Program-made: the position numbers and the translations under genes | DNA from: an uncultured Atopobiaceae bacterium | GTDB lineage: Bacteria; Actinomycetota; Coriobacteriia; Coriobacteriales; Atopobiaceae | DNA: 12,908 nt | Assembly (NCBI GenBank): GCA_944321005.1 | Contig: CALUJT010000035.1 | Span: 1 to 12,908 of the forward strand | Direction: 5' to 3' | Shown: piece after piece, positions 1 through 6,229 of the stretch | Layout: each line of letters opens with the position of its first letter | Position numbering within the stretch: position 1 is the first letter of the stretch | The notes under the pieces: model-generated | What the model saw: only the letters and a program-made list of their open reading frames with translations | The model's database searches: none | What the model was told of the DNA's origin: nothing

Positions 1-299
1 GTGGGCACCGGGTCGTAGCGGTTGATCTTGATGTAGCGGCTCCAGTAGGCCCAGTGCTCCTCCAGCGTGTCGTAGGGATAGAACCCGCCGGAGTACATGT
101 CGCGAAAGCCGTAGCGCGTCTCAAAGTCCGCAAAGTGCTCGCGGAACCGCGGGCCCGAGTACGTGAGCCCGGCGGCGGTGGATAGGCCGGCGCCGGCACC
201 CACGAGCACGGCGTCGGCCGCCTCAAGCGCGGCGGCGAGCCGTTCGAGCTCCGTCGAGAAGCTCCTGGTAAATGCACTCGTCAGACGGGAGAAAAACAT
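1..299 (-). CDS. SirTM-type (class M) sirtuin, NAD-dependent protein ADP-ribosyltransferase, N-terminal part
   Basis: Only about 99 N-terminal residues are present; the gene leaves the window at base 1 with its frame open. Seen: the NAD-binding signature GAGAGLS at residues 34-40, followed by a TYSGPRF stretch and then a region containing YSGGFYPYDTLEEHWAYWSR (about residues 69-88). This looks like the class M sirtuins of Streptococcus and Staphylococcus rather than ordinary deacetylase sirtuins. In that family the enzyme uses NAD to ADP-ribosylate a partner protein, typically a lipoylated GcvH-like carrier. The ATG at 299-297 is chosen because AAGGTG lies 7 bases upstream; it makes the gene overlap the end of the macrodomain gene by 77 bases, implying coupled translation. 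The catalytic histidine and the zinc ribbon lie beyond the edge, so activity cannot be judged. Confidence 0.88.
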   Translation of the reverse strand, partial: MFFSRLTSAFTRSFSTELERLAAALEAADAVLVGAGAGLSTAAGLTYSGPRFREHFADFETRYGFRDMYSGGFYPYDTLEEHWAYWSRYIKINRYDPVP

Positions 300-1056
300 C
301 GAATATCACCTTGAGCCTGTGGTCGGTGTGCGTGAGGTGCTCGAGGACGGCGTCGAGGGCGATGCGTGTCGCCTCCTCCTGAGGAAAGCCGAAGATGCCC
401 GTTGAGATGCAGCAGAACGCGAGCGTCTTGAGCCCGCGACGCGTTGCCTCCGCAAGGCACGCCCTGTAGCAGCGGGCGAGAAGCACCTCGTCTCGCGGCG
501 TTGGCCGGCTGTCCCGCACGATGGGCCCCACCGTGTGAAAGACCAGGCCGCTCGGGAGGTTGTGCGCGGGCGTGGCCTTGACCTGGCCCGTGGGCTCCTC
601 GTGGCCCTGCGCCTCCATGAGGCGCGCGCAGTCGAGGCGCAGCTGCATGCCGGCATAGGTGTGGATCGCGTTGTCGATGCAGTGGTGGCCGGGCACGAAG
701 CAGCCGAGCATCTGGCTGTTGGCGGCGTTCACGATGGCGTCCGCGGCAAGGAGCGTGATGTCCCCGCGCCAGAGCGCCACGCGGGAGAGTGCGGGGTCGG
801 CGGCGTCCACGGGCGGGAGGGCCGCTGCGTCAACGGCCCCGCCCCGCTCCCGCAGGCGCTCGGCGAGGTAGGCGTCCTGCACGGCCAGCGCCTCGGGCGC
901 CACGGGCGCGGGCGGACGGACGTTCATGAGGGCTCGCAGGAGGGCCCGCTGGTCGCTGGCGCTCCTCGGCACCGCGATCTTCTCGCCGTCCGCGCGCTCT
1001 GCCAGCAGCGCCTGGATTAGGTACCGCCTGCGCTCGTCCTGGGTCATAAACGTCAC
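223..1056 (-). CDS. Zinc-dependent macrodomain protein ADP-ribosyl hydrolase
   Basis: Predicted to remove ADP-ribose from proteins and so reverse its SirTM neighbour. Residues 1-85 form an N-terminal helical extension. The macrodomain follows, with WRGDIT (96-101), the ADP-ribose-binding IVNAANS (108-114), the zinc-macrodomain signature LGCFVPGHHCIDNAIH (117-132; likely ligands C119, H124, C126), HTVGP (174-178) and the phosphate loop STGIFGFP (218-225). About 277 residues fits the SirTM-linked macrodomain family, which is longer than plain MacroD proteins. The start could be the GTG at 1056, with AGAAGG 4 bases upstream, or the ATG at 1047, with GGGTGA 5 bases upstream. It begins 20 bases after the SDR gene and overlaps the sirtuin gene, so all three are probably one transcript. 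Confidence 0.93.
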   Translation of the reverse strand: MTFMTQDERRRYLIQALLAERADGEKIAVPRSASDQRALLRALMNVRPPAPVAPEALAVQDAYLAERLRERGGAVDAAALPPVDAADPALSRVALWRGDITLLAADAIVNAANSQMLGCFVPGHHCIDNAIHTYAGMQLRLDCARLMEAQGHEEPTGQVKATPAHNLPSGLVFHTVGPIVRDSRPTPRDEVLLARCYRACLAEATRRGLKTLAFCCISTGIFGFPQEEATRIALDAVLEHLTHTDHRLKVIFDVFLPSDECIYQELLDGARTARRRA

Positions 1057-1076
1057 CCGCCCTTCTTGCCGCGTGC

Positions 1077-1721
1077 TTACTTGCTCACCACAGAGACGCG
1101 CTCGCGCACGTGCTCGCCGCTCTCGATGAGGTCCACGACGGCGATGGCGTAGTCCGCGTAGCTCACCGTGGACTCGCCGGCGGCGTTGAGCGTGAGCTCC
1201 TCGCCAGAAAGCGTGTACTCACCGGTGCGCACGCCGTCCGCCTGGAAGTCGGCGGCGGGGGAGACGTAGGTCCACGCCACGTCCGTGCGCTTGCGCAGGT
1301 TGGCGAGGGCGGCGCCGTGGGCGGCCGAGAGCGGCTTCCAGTCCTCGGGGAAGTCCGGGCCCTGGTCCACGGTGGCGGTGTACTCCGGGTTCACGAAGAG
1401 GCTGCCCGCACCGCCCACGACGACGAGGCGCGTGGGCGTGCCGGCCACGCAGTCGGCCAGGTGGACGGCCACGTTGGTGATGGCGGGGATGGTCTCGGGC
1501 GTCCAGCCGCCCGCGGCGTCCACCACGGCGTCAAAGCCGGCGAGGTCGGCCGCGGTGAGCTCGAGTGCGTCCTTCACGAGGCTCTTCTCGGCAGCGGTCT
1601 TGTTCTCGCCTCGCACGACGGCGGTGACGTCCATGCCACGGTCCAGCGCCTCCCTCACTACGAGCTGGCCCACGCGACCGTTGGCGGCGACGACGGCGAC
1701 CTTGAGGTTCTTCTGGGACAT
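1077..1721 (-). CDS. NAD(P)-binding SDR/NmrA-like oxidoreductase (YwnB type)
   Basis: A 214-residue atypical short-chain dehydrogenase with a Rossmann fold. The nucleotide-binding loop AANGRVGQLVV (about residues 12-22) is a GxxGxxG-like variant and is followed by a predicted NADP-type arginine (AVVRGENKT). A central DAVVDAAGG and a LVVVGGAG strand-loop are typical of NAD(P)H-binding proteins of the PF13460 type. The catalytic Tyr-Lys pair of classical SDRs is not evident, as in quinone-reductase or epimerase-like members. The ATG at 1721 has AAAGGA about 6 bases upstream. The frame stays open further upstream to 2057, but that extension crosses the HxlR gene and is not used. It is divergent from an HxlR regulator, a common pairing in which the regulator controls the reductase. 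Substrate unknown. Confidence 0.88.
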   Translation of the reverse strand: MSQKNLKVAVVAANGRVGQLVVREALDRGMDVTAVVRGENKTAAEKSLVKDALELTAADLAGFDAVVDAAGGWTPETIPAITNVAVHLADCVAGTPTRLVVVGGAGSLFVNPEYTATVDQGPDFPEDWKPLSAAHGAALANLRKRTDVAWTYVSPAADFQADGVRTGEYTLSGEELTLNAAGESTVSYADYAIAVVDLIESGEHVRERVSVVSK

Positions 1722-1758
1722 TGCGGTTCCTTTCTGCTTGCGTTCCTGTGGACACCGG

Positions 1759-1764
1759 TATAGT
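1759..1764 (+). promoter_or_regulatory. Possible -10 box (TATAGT) for the HxlR gene
   Basis: TATAGT differs from the sigma-70 consensus at one base and lies about 80 bases before the HxlR start. No convincing -35 is present at the right distance, so this is a weak call. Confidence 0.25.
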
Positions 1765-1807
1765 CTCGCTTTTAGTGCACAGCAGAAAGTAGGCACAATA
1801 AAGTGCG

Positions 1808-1829
1808 GTAAGTACCTCTTGGTAACTAA
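1808..1829. promoter_or_regulatory. Candidate HxlR operator dyad
   Basis: GTAAGTACC (1808-1816), four bases, then GGTAACTAA (1821-1829) form an imperfect dyad (6 of 9 positions symmetric) between the divergent SDR and HxlR genes. HxlR-family dimers bind dyads of this general kind near their own promoter. The assignment is inferred from position and symmetry only. Confidence 0.3.
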
Positions 1830-1844
1830 TGGCGGTGACCAGCA

Positions 1845-2186
1845 GTGGACGAGAAGAACCTGGCGCAGCGAGAGTGGCCGGCCTGTCCGGTGGAGACCAC
1901 GCTCGCGCTCATCGGCGACAAATGGAAGGTCCTCATCGTGCGCGAGCTCCTGGGAGGAACGCGCCGCTTCGGTGAGCTGCAGCGCGGTATCGGGCACGTC
2001 TCGCAGAAGGTGCTGACGAGCCAGCTTCGCGCCATGGAGGCGGACGGCCTCGTGCATCGGGAGGTCTTCGCCGAGGTGCCGCCGCGCGTGGAATACTCGC
2101 TCACGCCGCTGGGCCGCAGTCTCGCGCCGGTGATGGATGCGCTGCGCGCGTGGGGCGAGGGCTTCAAGTCCCGGCTGGGCGCTTAG
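1845..2186 (+). CDS. HxlR/MarR-like winged-helix transcriptional regulator
   Basis: A 113-residue HxlR-family regulator. Seen: the family opening CPVETTLALIGDKWKVLIVR with a single conserved Cys14, then FGELQRGIGHVSQKVLTSQL (recognition helix), a wing with HREVFAEVPPRVEYSLTPLG, and a C-terminal dimerisation helix. Family members with this lone cysteine (YodB, HypR and relatives in Bacillus) sense quinones, aldehydes or disulfide stress through thiol chemistry and usually control a neighbouring oxidoreductase. The GTG at 1845 is forced, because an in-frame TGA sits three codons upstream; GGTGA precedes it by about 6 bases. It is divergent from the SDR-macrodomain-sirtuin cluster, which is its likely target. 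Its stop codon abuts the convergent DUF1848 stop with no bases between. Confidence 0.93.
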   Translation: MDEKNLAQREWPACPVETTLALIGDKWKVLIVRELLGGTRRFGELQRGIGHVSQKVLTSQLRAMEADGLVHREVFAEVPPRVEYSLTPLGRSLAPVMDALRAWGEGFKSRLGA

Positions 2187-3119
2187 CTACAGCAGCGTGG
2201 GCTGCAGACGGCGCAGCGGCTTCTGCGCGCCCTGGGTCACCGTGTCCTCGGAGCGCAGGTGGCCCAGGAGCAGGGGCGACTCCGGATTGTGCTGGGTGCG
2301 GAAGTTCTCGAGCGCGCGCTTGGGGTCCTTGTTGGCGTAGCAGTAGCGGCAGCCGTTTGGGCAGGAGTCGTACGCGCCGATGTCGCGGCTCTCGATGCAG
2401 CCGCAGCCGGCGCGCTGCCCCTTGTGCTTGCGCGGCGCAAATTGGATGTCGTTGGCGGCGCCCAGGATATCGAGCGTGGTGCAGCCGCTCGGGTGGATGC
2501 CGTAGGAGCTCCAGTCACCGTTGGAGCCGCAGGTCTGGAGCCAGATGCCGTGCTCGGCGGCGATGGAGCCCATGCCACGGGCGAGCCGGTCCATGTCCTC
2601 CGGGCCGATGGGCGTGAGCTCGGGCATGTTGAACCGCAGCTTCTTGTAGAGCTCCACAAAGGAGAAGATGCAGCGGTCCACGTGGCCTGCCAGGCGGCCG
2701 CACAGGTGCTCGAACGTCTCCAGATGGCGCTCCACGGTGTAGGTGGGCGTGAGGAGCACTGGGTCGTAGCGCCAGGCGATGCGTCGCGCGCCCACGATTG
2801 TCTCGAGGTCATAGAGGGTCTCGACGGAGTCATCGATGCTGGGGACGCGCGGCTCGATGTCCTGACCGTAGGCGGTGATCGTGTAGTGGAAGTACGTGTT
2901 GAAGCGGTCCGTTATCTCGTGGAGGCGCGACAGGATGGGCGCATAGTTCTTGGAGCAGAAGATCACGACGTCAACCGCGTCCGGCGTGAGCTCGTAACGC
3001 GTCACCTTGGTGGGGAAGAGCGGGTTTCTCGCCAGCGCGTACCCCTCCTCAAAGCGCCTGAGCAGCCAGGGGGTGTACCACTGCACGGTGTCCGTGCGCG
3101 CTCCGGTGTTGAGAATCAC
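2187..3119 (-). CDS. DUF1848 family protein with C-terminal cysteine cluster
   Basis: A 310-residue protein recognised as DUF1848, whose function is not established. Seen: an N-terminal MILNTGARTDTVQWYTPW block typical of the family, a barrel-like body with IFCSKNYAPIL and FNTYFHYTITAYG, an acidic/aromatic middle, and a C-terminal cluster with Cys residues in GCGCIESRDIGAYDSCPNGC followed by RYCYAN. The CxxxCxYC-like spacing suggests an iron-sulfur cluster and recalls radical-SAM or spore-photoproduct-lyase-like proteins; that is inference. It starts with GTG at 3119, with AAGGAGG 4 bases upstream. Length is normal for the family. It is monocistronic, with its own upstream palindrome (3135-3148), and is convergent with the HxlR gene. 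Confidence 0.9.
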   Translation of the reverse strand: MILNTGARTDTVQWYTPWLLRRFEEGYALARNPLFPTKVTRYELTPDAVDVVIFCSKNYAPILSRLHEITDRFNTYFHYTITAYGQDIEPRVPSIDDSVETLYDLETIVGARRIAWRYDPVLLTPTYTVERHLETFEHLCGRLAGHVDRCIFSFVELYKKLRFNMPELTPIGPEDMDRLARGMGSIAAEHGIWLQTCGSNGDWSSYGIHPSGCTTLDILGAANDIQFAPRKHKGQRAGCGCIESRDIGAYDSCPNGCRYCYANKDPKRALENFRTQHNPESPLLLGHLRSEDTVTQGAQKPLRRLQPTLL

Positions 3120-3134
3120 GGCGCCTCCTTGATA

Positions 3135-3148
3135 GGAACATTTGTTCC
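3135..3148. promoter_or_regulatory. Palindrome resembling a Gram-positive LexA (SOS) box
   Basis: GGAACATTTGTTCC on the plus strand reads GGAACAAATGTTCC on the minus strand. It has the GAACnnnnGTTC core of Bacillus/actinobacterial LexA boxes and departs from CGAACRNRYGTTYC only at the first base in the minus reading. It lies between a putative extended -10 and the DUF1848 ribosome binding site, where a repressor would act. Regulation by LexA is inferred. Confidence 0.45.
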
Positions 3149-3155
3149 GTTAGAG

Positions 3156-3164
3156 TGTATATCA
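3156..3164 (-). promoter_or_regulatory. Possible extended -10 promoter (TGATATACA) of the DUF1848 gene
   Basis: On the minus strand TG-A-TATACA fits an extended -10 element. The palindrome at 3135-3148 would fall at the transcription start. No good -35 is seen, as is usual for extended -10 promoters. Confidence 0.35.
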
Positions 3165-3240
3165 GATTCTGCCGTGATGTGTGGATTGGGTTGCTGCGGT
3201 GTTCTTACGGCCGGGAGTTGGGGTTTACGGGGGAAGAAAG

Positions 3241-3280
3241 GGCCCCGGGCGGGGCAGTTTAGCCGCTCCCGCCCGGGGCC
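3241..3280 (-). terminator. Strong GC-rich hairpin, likely terminator of the ABC operon
   Basis: GGCCCCGGGCGGG (3241-3253) and CCCGCCCGGGGCC (3268-3280) are a perfect 13-bp stem with a 14-base loop, 6 bases after the permease stop on the minus strand. On that strand the stem is followed by CTTTCTTCCCC, a T-rich but imperfect tract. Confidence 0.7.
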
Positions 3281-3286
3281 AAAACG

Positions 3287-4012
3287 CTAGAGCTCGCGCC
3301 TTTCGTAGAGCTTGAGGGAGAGCGCCGCGGAGACGGCGAGGGCCACGGCGGAGACGGCCACGCACGCCGCCACGCCCGCCACCATGCCCGCTGGCGTCTC
3401 CAGTGCCGCGAGCAGGTCGGACAGCAGGTCCAGCCCCGGAATCCCGCCGTCGAGCATCCCGCTGTTGCCCAGCACCGCCACCGGCACCACGAACAGGAGC
3501 GCAATCGCCGTGGGCAGGATCTGCGTGGCGCGCGTCTGGCCCAGACGGAAGTAGATCGGGGTGACCACGCTTGCCACCACAGATCCTATGAGCAGGGTGA
3601 AGCTTGTCACGAAGAGCATCGGCCCCATGAGCTCCGCGTCAAAAGAGAACGCCTCGCCCACCTCGCCGCCGAGCCCCAGCGCACCCGCCACGCCCATGGC
3701 GACCAGCGCGCCCACGAGCCCCACGACCATGCCCGCGAGGCCCAGCGTCACGATGGCGCCGTAGCGGCCGAGCACCACGTCGCGCCGGGAGAGCGGCAGC
3801 GTGAGGCGGAAGAGGCCCCAGTGGTTGAGCTCGTCGTAGGCGGCCAGGCCCATTGCGCCCATCATGAAGAACATGCAGGTGAGCGTCGCCGGCATCGCGA
3901 GCGGCGTCTGCATGCCCAGGCCGATGCACAGGCTCACGATGAGCCCCAAGCCCACGAGCTGCTTCGCGTAGTCGCGGAAGATCGTCATCTCGATAAGGTA
4001 TGCGCGCTTCAT
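3287..4012 (-). CDS. ABC-2 type transporter permease (YtrA/B-linked family)
   Basis: A 241-residue integral membrane protein with about six hydrophobic segments (roughly residues 16-36, 40-58, 84-115, 130-158, 170-190 and 212-235). Between the second and third lies LPLSRRDVVLGRY, the cytoplasmic coupling-type motif common in ABC-2 permeases of small GntR-ABC cassettes. The ATG at 4012 is chosen because it overlaps the ATPase stop by one base (TAATG), a translational coupling junction; a longer in-frame extension to 4072 would lie inside the ATPase gene. It would pair with the upstream ATPase to export or sense a compound, often a cell-wall-active peptide or antibiotic in this family; the substrate is not evident. 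A strong hairpin ends the operon. Confidence 0.9.
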   Translation of the reverse strand: MKRAYLIEMTIFRDYAKQLVGLGLIVSLCIGLGMQTPLAMPATLTCMFFMMGAMGLAAYDELNHWGLFRLTLPLSRRDVVLGRYGAIVTLGLAGMVVGLVGALVAMGVAGALGLGGEVGEAFSFDAELMGPMLFVTSFTLLIGSVVASVVTPIYFRLGQTRATQILPTAIALLFVVPVAVLGNSGMLDGGIPGLDLLSDLLAALETPAGMVAGVAACVAVSAVALAVSAALSLKLYERREL

Positions 4013-4899
4013 TATCGGACACCGCCCTTCAGGGTGAGAGCCATGTAGTCGTCGATAGTCATGCGGTCGCACGGGATGTCGGGGAAGTTCTCGGCAAAGG
4101 CAAAGCGGTCGGGCACGAGCACGTCGATGCCGTATTCGTGCCGCAGGTAGCGCAGGTCGCGCTCCGGGATGATGCCGCTCGCGGCCACGCGTTCGAAGTC
4201 CGCCACGCGGCAGCGCGCGATGCCCATCTCGTCGGTGATGACGTCCTTGGGCAGGTCAAAGATGATGTGCCCGGCGTCGATGCAAACGATCCGGTCCGCG
4301 ATGCGCTCGAGGTCGCTCGTGATGTGGCTGCTCATGAGGACGGCGCGGCCCGGCTCTGCCACGAAGTCGCGCAGGCGGTCGAGCACCTCGTCGCGCGCCA
4401 TGGGGTCGAGCCCCGCCGTGGCCTCGTCCAGGATGAGCAGGCGAGCGTCGTGCGCAAACGCGCAGGCCAGGCTGAGCTTCATGCCCATGCCGCGAGAGAG
4501 CTCCTTGACGGTCTTCTTGGCGTCCAGGCCAAACTCAGCGGTCAGGTGCTCGAAGCGGCGCGCGTCCCAGGTGGCGTAGGCGCGAGCGTAGATGCGGCCC
4601 ACGTCGGCCATGCGCAGGTGCTCCGGCAGCGAGATGGCGTCAAAGACCACGCCAATCTGCTCCTTGGTTGCCGCACCGGAGGGGTGGGAGAGCTCGGCGC
4701 TCGGGGCGCCGAGCACGTACGCCTTGCCGCCGTCTACGGGGAAGAGGCCGAGAAGCGCCTTGATGGTGGTGGACTTGCCGGCTCCGTTCTGGCCGATGAA
4801 GCCCACGACCTCGCCCTCGTTTACGGTAAGGTCCACGCCCTCGAGGGAGAACCCGTCGTAGTGCTTGGTGAGGCCGCGTGCCTCGATGAGTGCGCTCAT
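4012..4899 (-). CDS. ABC transporter ATP-binding protein (YtrB/BcrA-like)
   Basis: A 295-residue ATPase subunit. Seen: Walker A GQNGAGKST (36-44), ABC signature LSRGM (134-138, a variant of LSGGQ), Walker B and D-loop LLILDEATAGLD (154-165), and H-loop SSH (190-192). The segment before the signature has IGVVFDAISLPEHL instead of a canonical Q-loop glutamine, as often seen in BcrA/YtrB-type exporters. The roughly 80-residue C-terminal part after the H-loop is of the kind found in drug- or bacitracin-type exporters. The ATG at 4899 has AAAGGA about 9 bases upstream. It lies 36 bases after the GntR gene and overlaps the permease start by one base, so it belongs to a three-gene operon. Confidence 0.95.
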   Translation of the reverse strand: MSALIEARGLTKHYDGFSLEGVDLTVNEGEVVGFIGQNGAGKSTTIKALLGLFPVDGGKAYVLGAPSAELSHPSGAATKEQIGVVFDAISLPEHLRMADVGRIYARAYATWDARRFEHLTAEFGLDAKKTVKELSRGMGMKLSLACAFAHDARLLILDEATAGLDPMARDEVLDRLRDFVAEPGRAVLMSSHITSDLERIADRIVCIDAGHIIFDLPKDVITDEMGIARCRVADFERVAASGIIPERDLRYLRHEYGIDVLVPDRFAFAENFPDIPCDRMTIDDYMALTLKGGVR

Positions 4900-4935
4900 G
4901 GTGACGTCCTTTCCGCGCGAGGTCCTTCTCGCACG

Positions 4936-5304
4936 CTATTCCAGTACCAGGGCGAGCATCTCGGAGAGCTCGTCGTTCGTGAGGCCCATCGCGCGGCCGC
5001 GCTCGACCGCCTTGGCGAGAAGCCCCTCGACCTCGCGCAGCTGCTCCTCGCGGATGAGCTCGGCGTTGCCGCCGGCAACGAAGCTGCCCTTGCCCTGCAC
5101 GGTCTCTATGAGGCCGGTCGCCTCCAGGTCCGCGTACGCGCGCTTGGTGGTGATGGCGCTCACGCGCAGGCTGTTGGCGAGGGCCCGGATGCTGGGGAGC
5201 TGCTCGCCCTCCTTGAGCTGGCCCGTTACGATCGCGGTCTTGATCTGGTCCGTGATCTGCTCGTAGATGGGCTTGCTGCTCGAGTTGGAGATGATGATGT
5301 CCAA
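4936..5304 (-). CDS. GntR family regulator, YtrA subfamily
   Basis: A 122-residue regulator. The winged helix spans about residues 11-78, with PIYEQITDQIKTAIVTGQL, then LPSIRALANSLRVS, TTKRAYADLE and the wing LIETVQGKGSFVAG. A short helical C-terminal tail (about 45 residues) replaces the large effector domain of other GntR types and is the hallmark of the YtrA subfamily. The start is TTG at 5304: AAGGA sits 7 bases upstream, the protein then has family length, and the longer in-frame extension to 5508 would cross the promoter. YtrA-like proteins repress their own ABC operon and respond to cell-envelope antibiotics; here that role is inferred from gene order (regulator, ATPase, permease). Confidence 0.93.
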   Translation of the reverse strand: MDIIISNSSSKPIYEQITDQIKTAIVTGQLKEGEQLPSIRALANSLRVSAITTKRAYADLEATGLIETVQGKGSFVAGGNAELIREEQLREVEGLLAKAVERGRAMGLTNDELSEMLALVLE

Positions 5305-5440
5305 GTTCCGATCCTTCCTTCCCGCCCCTCGGGCGTCCCCTTGGGGGTTTGCCGCTCCGGGGCGTCCCCCTCGGCGGCCGGGGAGCTGCGGACGTCTTCG
5401 CGCCTCCCCTCCGGATATACCGTGTATACCCGATAAGTAC
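5305..5440 (-). other. Structured GC-rich 5' leader of the gntR-ABC operon
   Basis: About 125 bases separate the likely transcription start from the TTG codon. On the minus strand there are several short GC stems, among them CCCC-AA-GGGG and CGCCC-GAG-GGGCG, the latter a few bases before the ribosome binding site. The decamer GGGCGTCCCC occurs twice on the plus strand (5331-5340 and 5360-5369). No known riboswitch was recognised. Confidence 0.3.
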
Positions 5441-5460
5441 AGTATATACTCACATATACA
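5413..5460. promoter_or_regulatory. Cluster of TATAC-type palindromes, candidate GntR (YtrA-like) operators
   Basis: Four related elements lie within 48 bases: ATATAC (5415-5420), GTGTATAC (5422-5429 region), the perfect 10-bp palindrome AGTATATACT (5441-5450) and CATATACA (5453-5460). They overlap the predicted -10 of the gntR operon and lie before the divergent esterase gene. GntR proteins bind short palindromes of GT...AC type, so auto-repression from here is plausible but inferred. Confidence 0.45.
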
Positions 5461-5468
5461 CAGTGCAA
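5441..5468 (-). promoter_or_regulatory. Predicted promoter of the gntR-ABC operon
   Basis: On the minus strand TTGCAC (5468-5463) is followed after 16 bases by TATACT (5446-5441). The -10 matches the consensus at five of six bases and the -35 at four. It falls inside the TATAC palindrome cluster, consistent with auto-repression. Confidence 0.5.
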
Positions 5469-5542
5469 GAGGGAATATGGGAAAGTTTCGGCGGTGCCTC
5501 TGCAACAATGGATACGATTTCCCTTGGTGCGAAGGAGGCCCC

Positions 5543-6130
5543 GTGATCTACGTCATCGACTCGCCGGAGCATCCGCTGCCCGTGGCCGAGGCTGCTGCTG
5601 GCCTGAGCTCGGAGATCATGTCCGTTCCGGTTGCCAACTGGGGCGATGCTCTCACGACGTGGCCCGCCCCGGCGCTCCGCCCGGGCGAGGAGGACTTCGG
5701 CGGTCGCGCGGAAGAGACGCTCGCCTCGCTCGCCGAGCTGCTGGACCAAGCACCCGGCCCCCACGCCATCTGCGGCTACTCGCTCGGTGGGCTCTTCGCG
5801 CTCTACGCGTTCGTGCGGGAGCCGCGTCTCTCCGCCTGCGCGTGCCTCTCCGGCTCGGTCTGGTACGAGGGCTGGGTCGACTGGCTGCGCGCGAACGCGC
5901 CCGATTGCGCCGGGCGCTCCGTGTTCTTCTCGGTGGGGAAGAAGGAGAAGCGCGCGGGGCTGCCGTTTCGCCATGTGGAGGAGGATCTGGCTGCCTGCGT
6001 GGACATCCTGCGGGCGTGCGGCTGCGAGGTTGCGGTGAGGCTCGGTCCCGGCAACCACATGCAGTACGTGGGGGAGCGTCTCGCCGCTGGCCTCTCGGCG
6101 CTGGACGAGGCGGTTGCGGGGCGTTCGTAG
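5543..6130 (+). CDS. Alpha/beta-hydrolase, Fes/IroE-like putative serine esterase
   Basis: A predicted cytoplasmic hydrolase of about 195 residues. Seen: an opening beta strand VIYVIDS, the nucleophile elbow CGYSLGGLFALYAF with its catalytic Ser, then LSGSVWYEGW, FFSVGKKE (strand 7 region, where the acid residue is expected) and the C-terminal GPGNHMQYVGERL with the likely catalytic His. This order matches the esterase-D/siderophore-esterase superfamily, though it is shorter than most. The GTG at 5543 is favoured because AAGGAGG lies 4 bases upstream and the domain begins there. An in-frame ATG at 5477 with a GAGGG box is an alternative, adding 22 residues that look unlike the family. It is divergent from the gntR operon with no clear functional link. 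The substrate is unknown; a role in siderophore hydrolysis is only a family-based possibility. Confidence 0.85.
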   Translation: MIYVIDSPEHPLPVAEAAAGLSSEIMSVPVANWGDALTTWPAPALRPGEEDFGGRAEETLASLAELLDQAPGPHAICGYSLGGLFALYAFVREPRLSACACLSGSVWYEGWVDWLRANAPDCAGRSVFFSVGKKEKRAGLPFRHVEEDLAACVDILRACGCEVAVRLGPGNHMQYVGERLAAGLSALDEAVAGRS

Positions 6131-6146
6131 GATGGGCGGCAATACA

Positions 6147-6191
6147 AGCACCCCGCCCGTGGAGCCAAGGGGCGCCGACGAACGGGGTGCT
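6147..6191. repeat. Inverted repeat between convergent genes, possible bidirectional terminator
   Basis: AGCACCCCG (6147-6155) pairs with CGGGGTGCT (6183-6191). Inside the 27-base loop, GGAGCC and GGCGCC can form a smaller stem. It lies between the esterase stop and the convergent DUF2798 stop. Neither strand has a T-tract after the stem, so termination is only suggested by position. Confidence 0.35.
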
Positions 6192-6229
6192 GTGTTGCTG
6201 CCAGAACTACAGTGGTGGCCGCGGGCTTG

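Noticed and set aside
1722..2057. N-terminal extension of the SDR gene to 2057
   Set aside because: It overlaps the divergent HxlR gene, while the ATG at 1721 has a good ribosome binding site and gives the normal family start.
2259..3290. A 343-codon plus-strand open frame
   Set aside because: It is antisense to DUF1848 and has no domain-like sequence.
4000..5436. A 478-codon plus-strand open frame
   Set aside because: It lies antisense to the ABC ATPase and GntR genes, which have unmistakable motifs.
5477..5542. Earlier ATG start for the esterase
   Set aside because: The extra 22 residues do not resemble the family and the GTG at 5543 has a better ribosome binding site; the choice is not certain.
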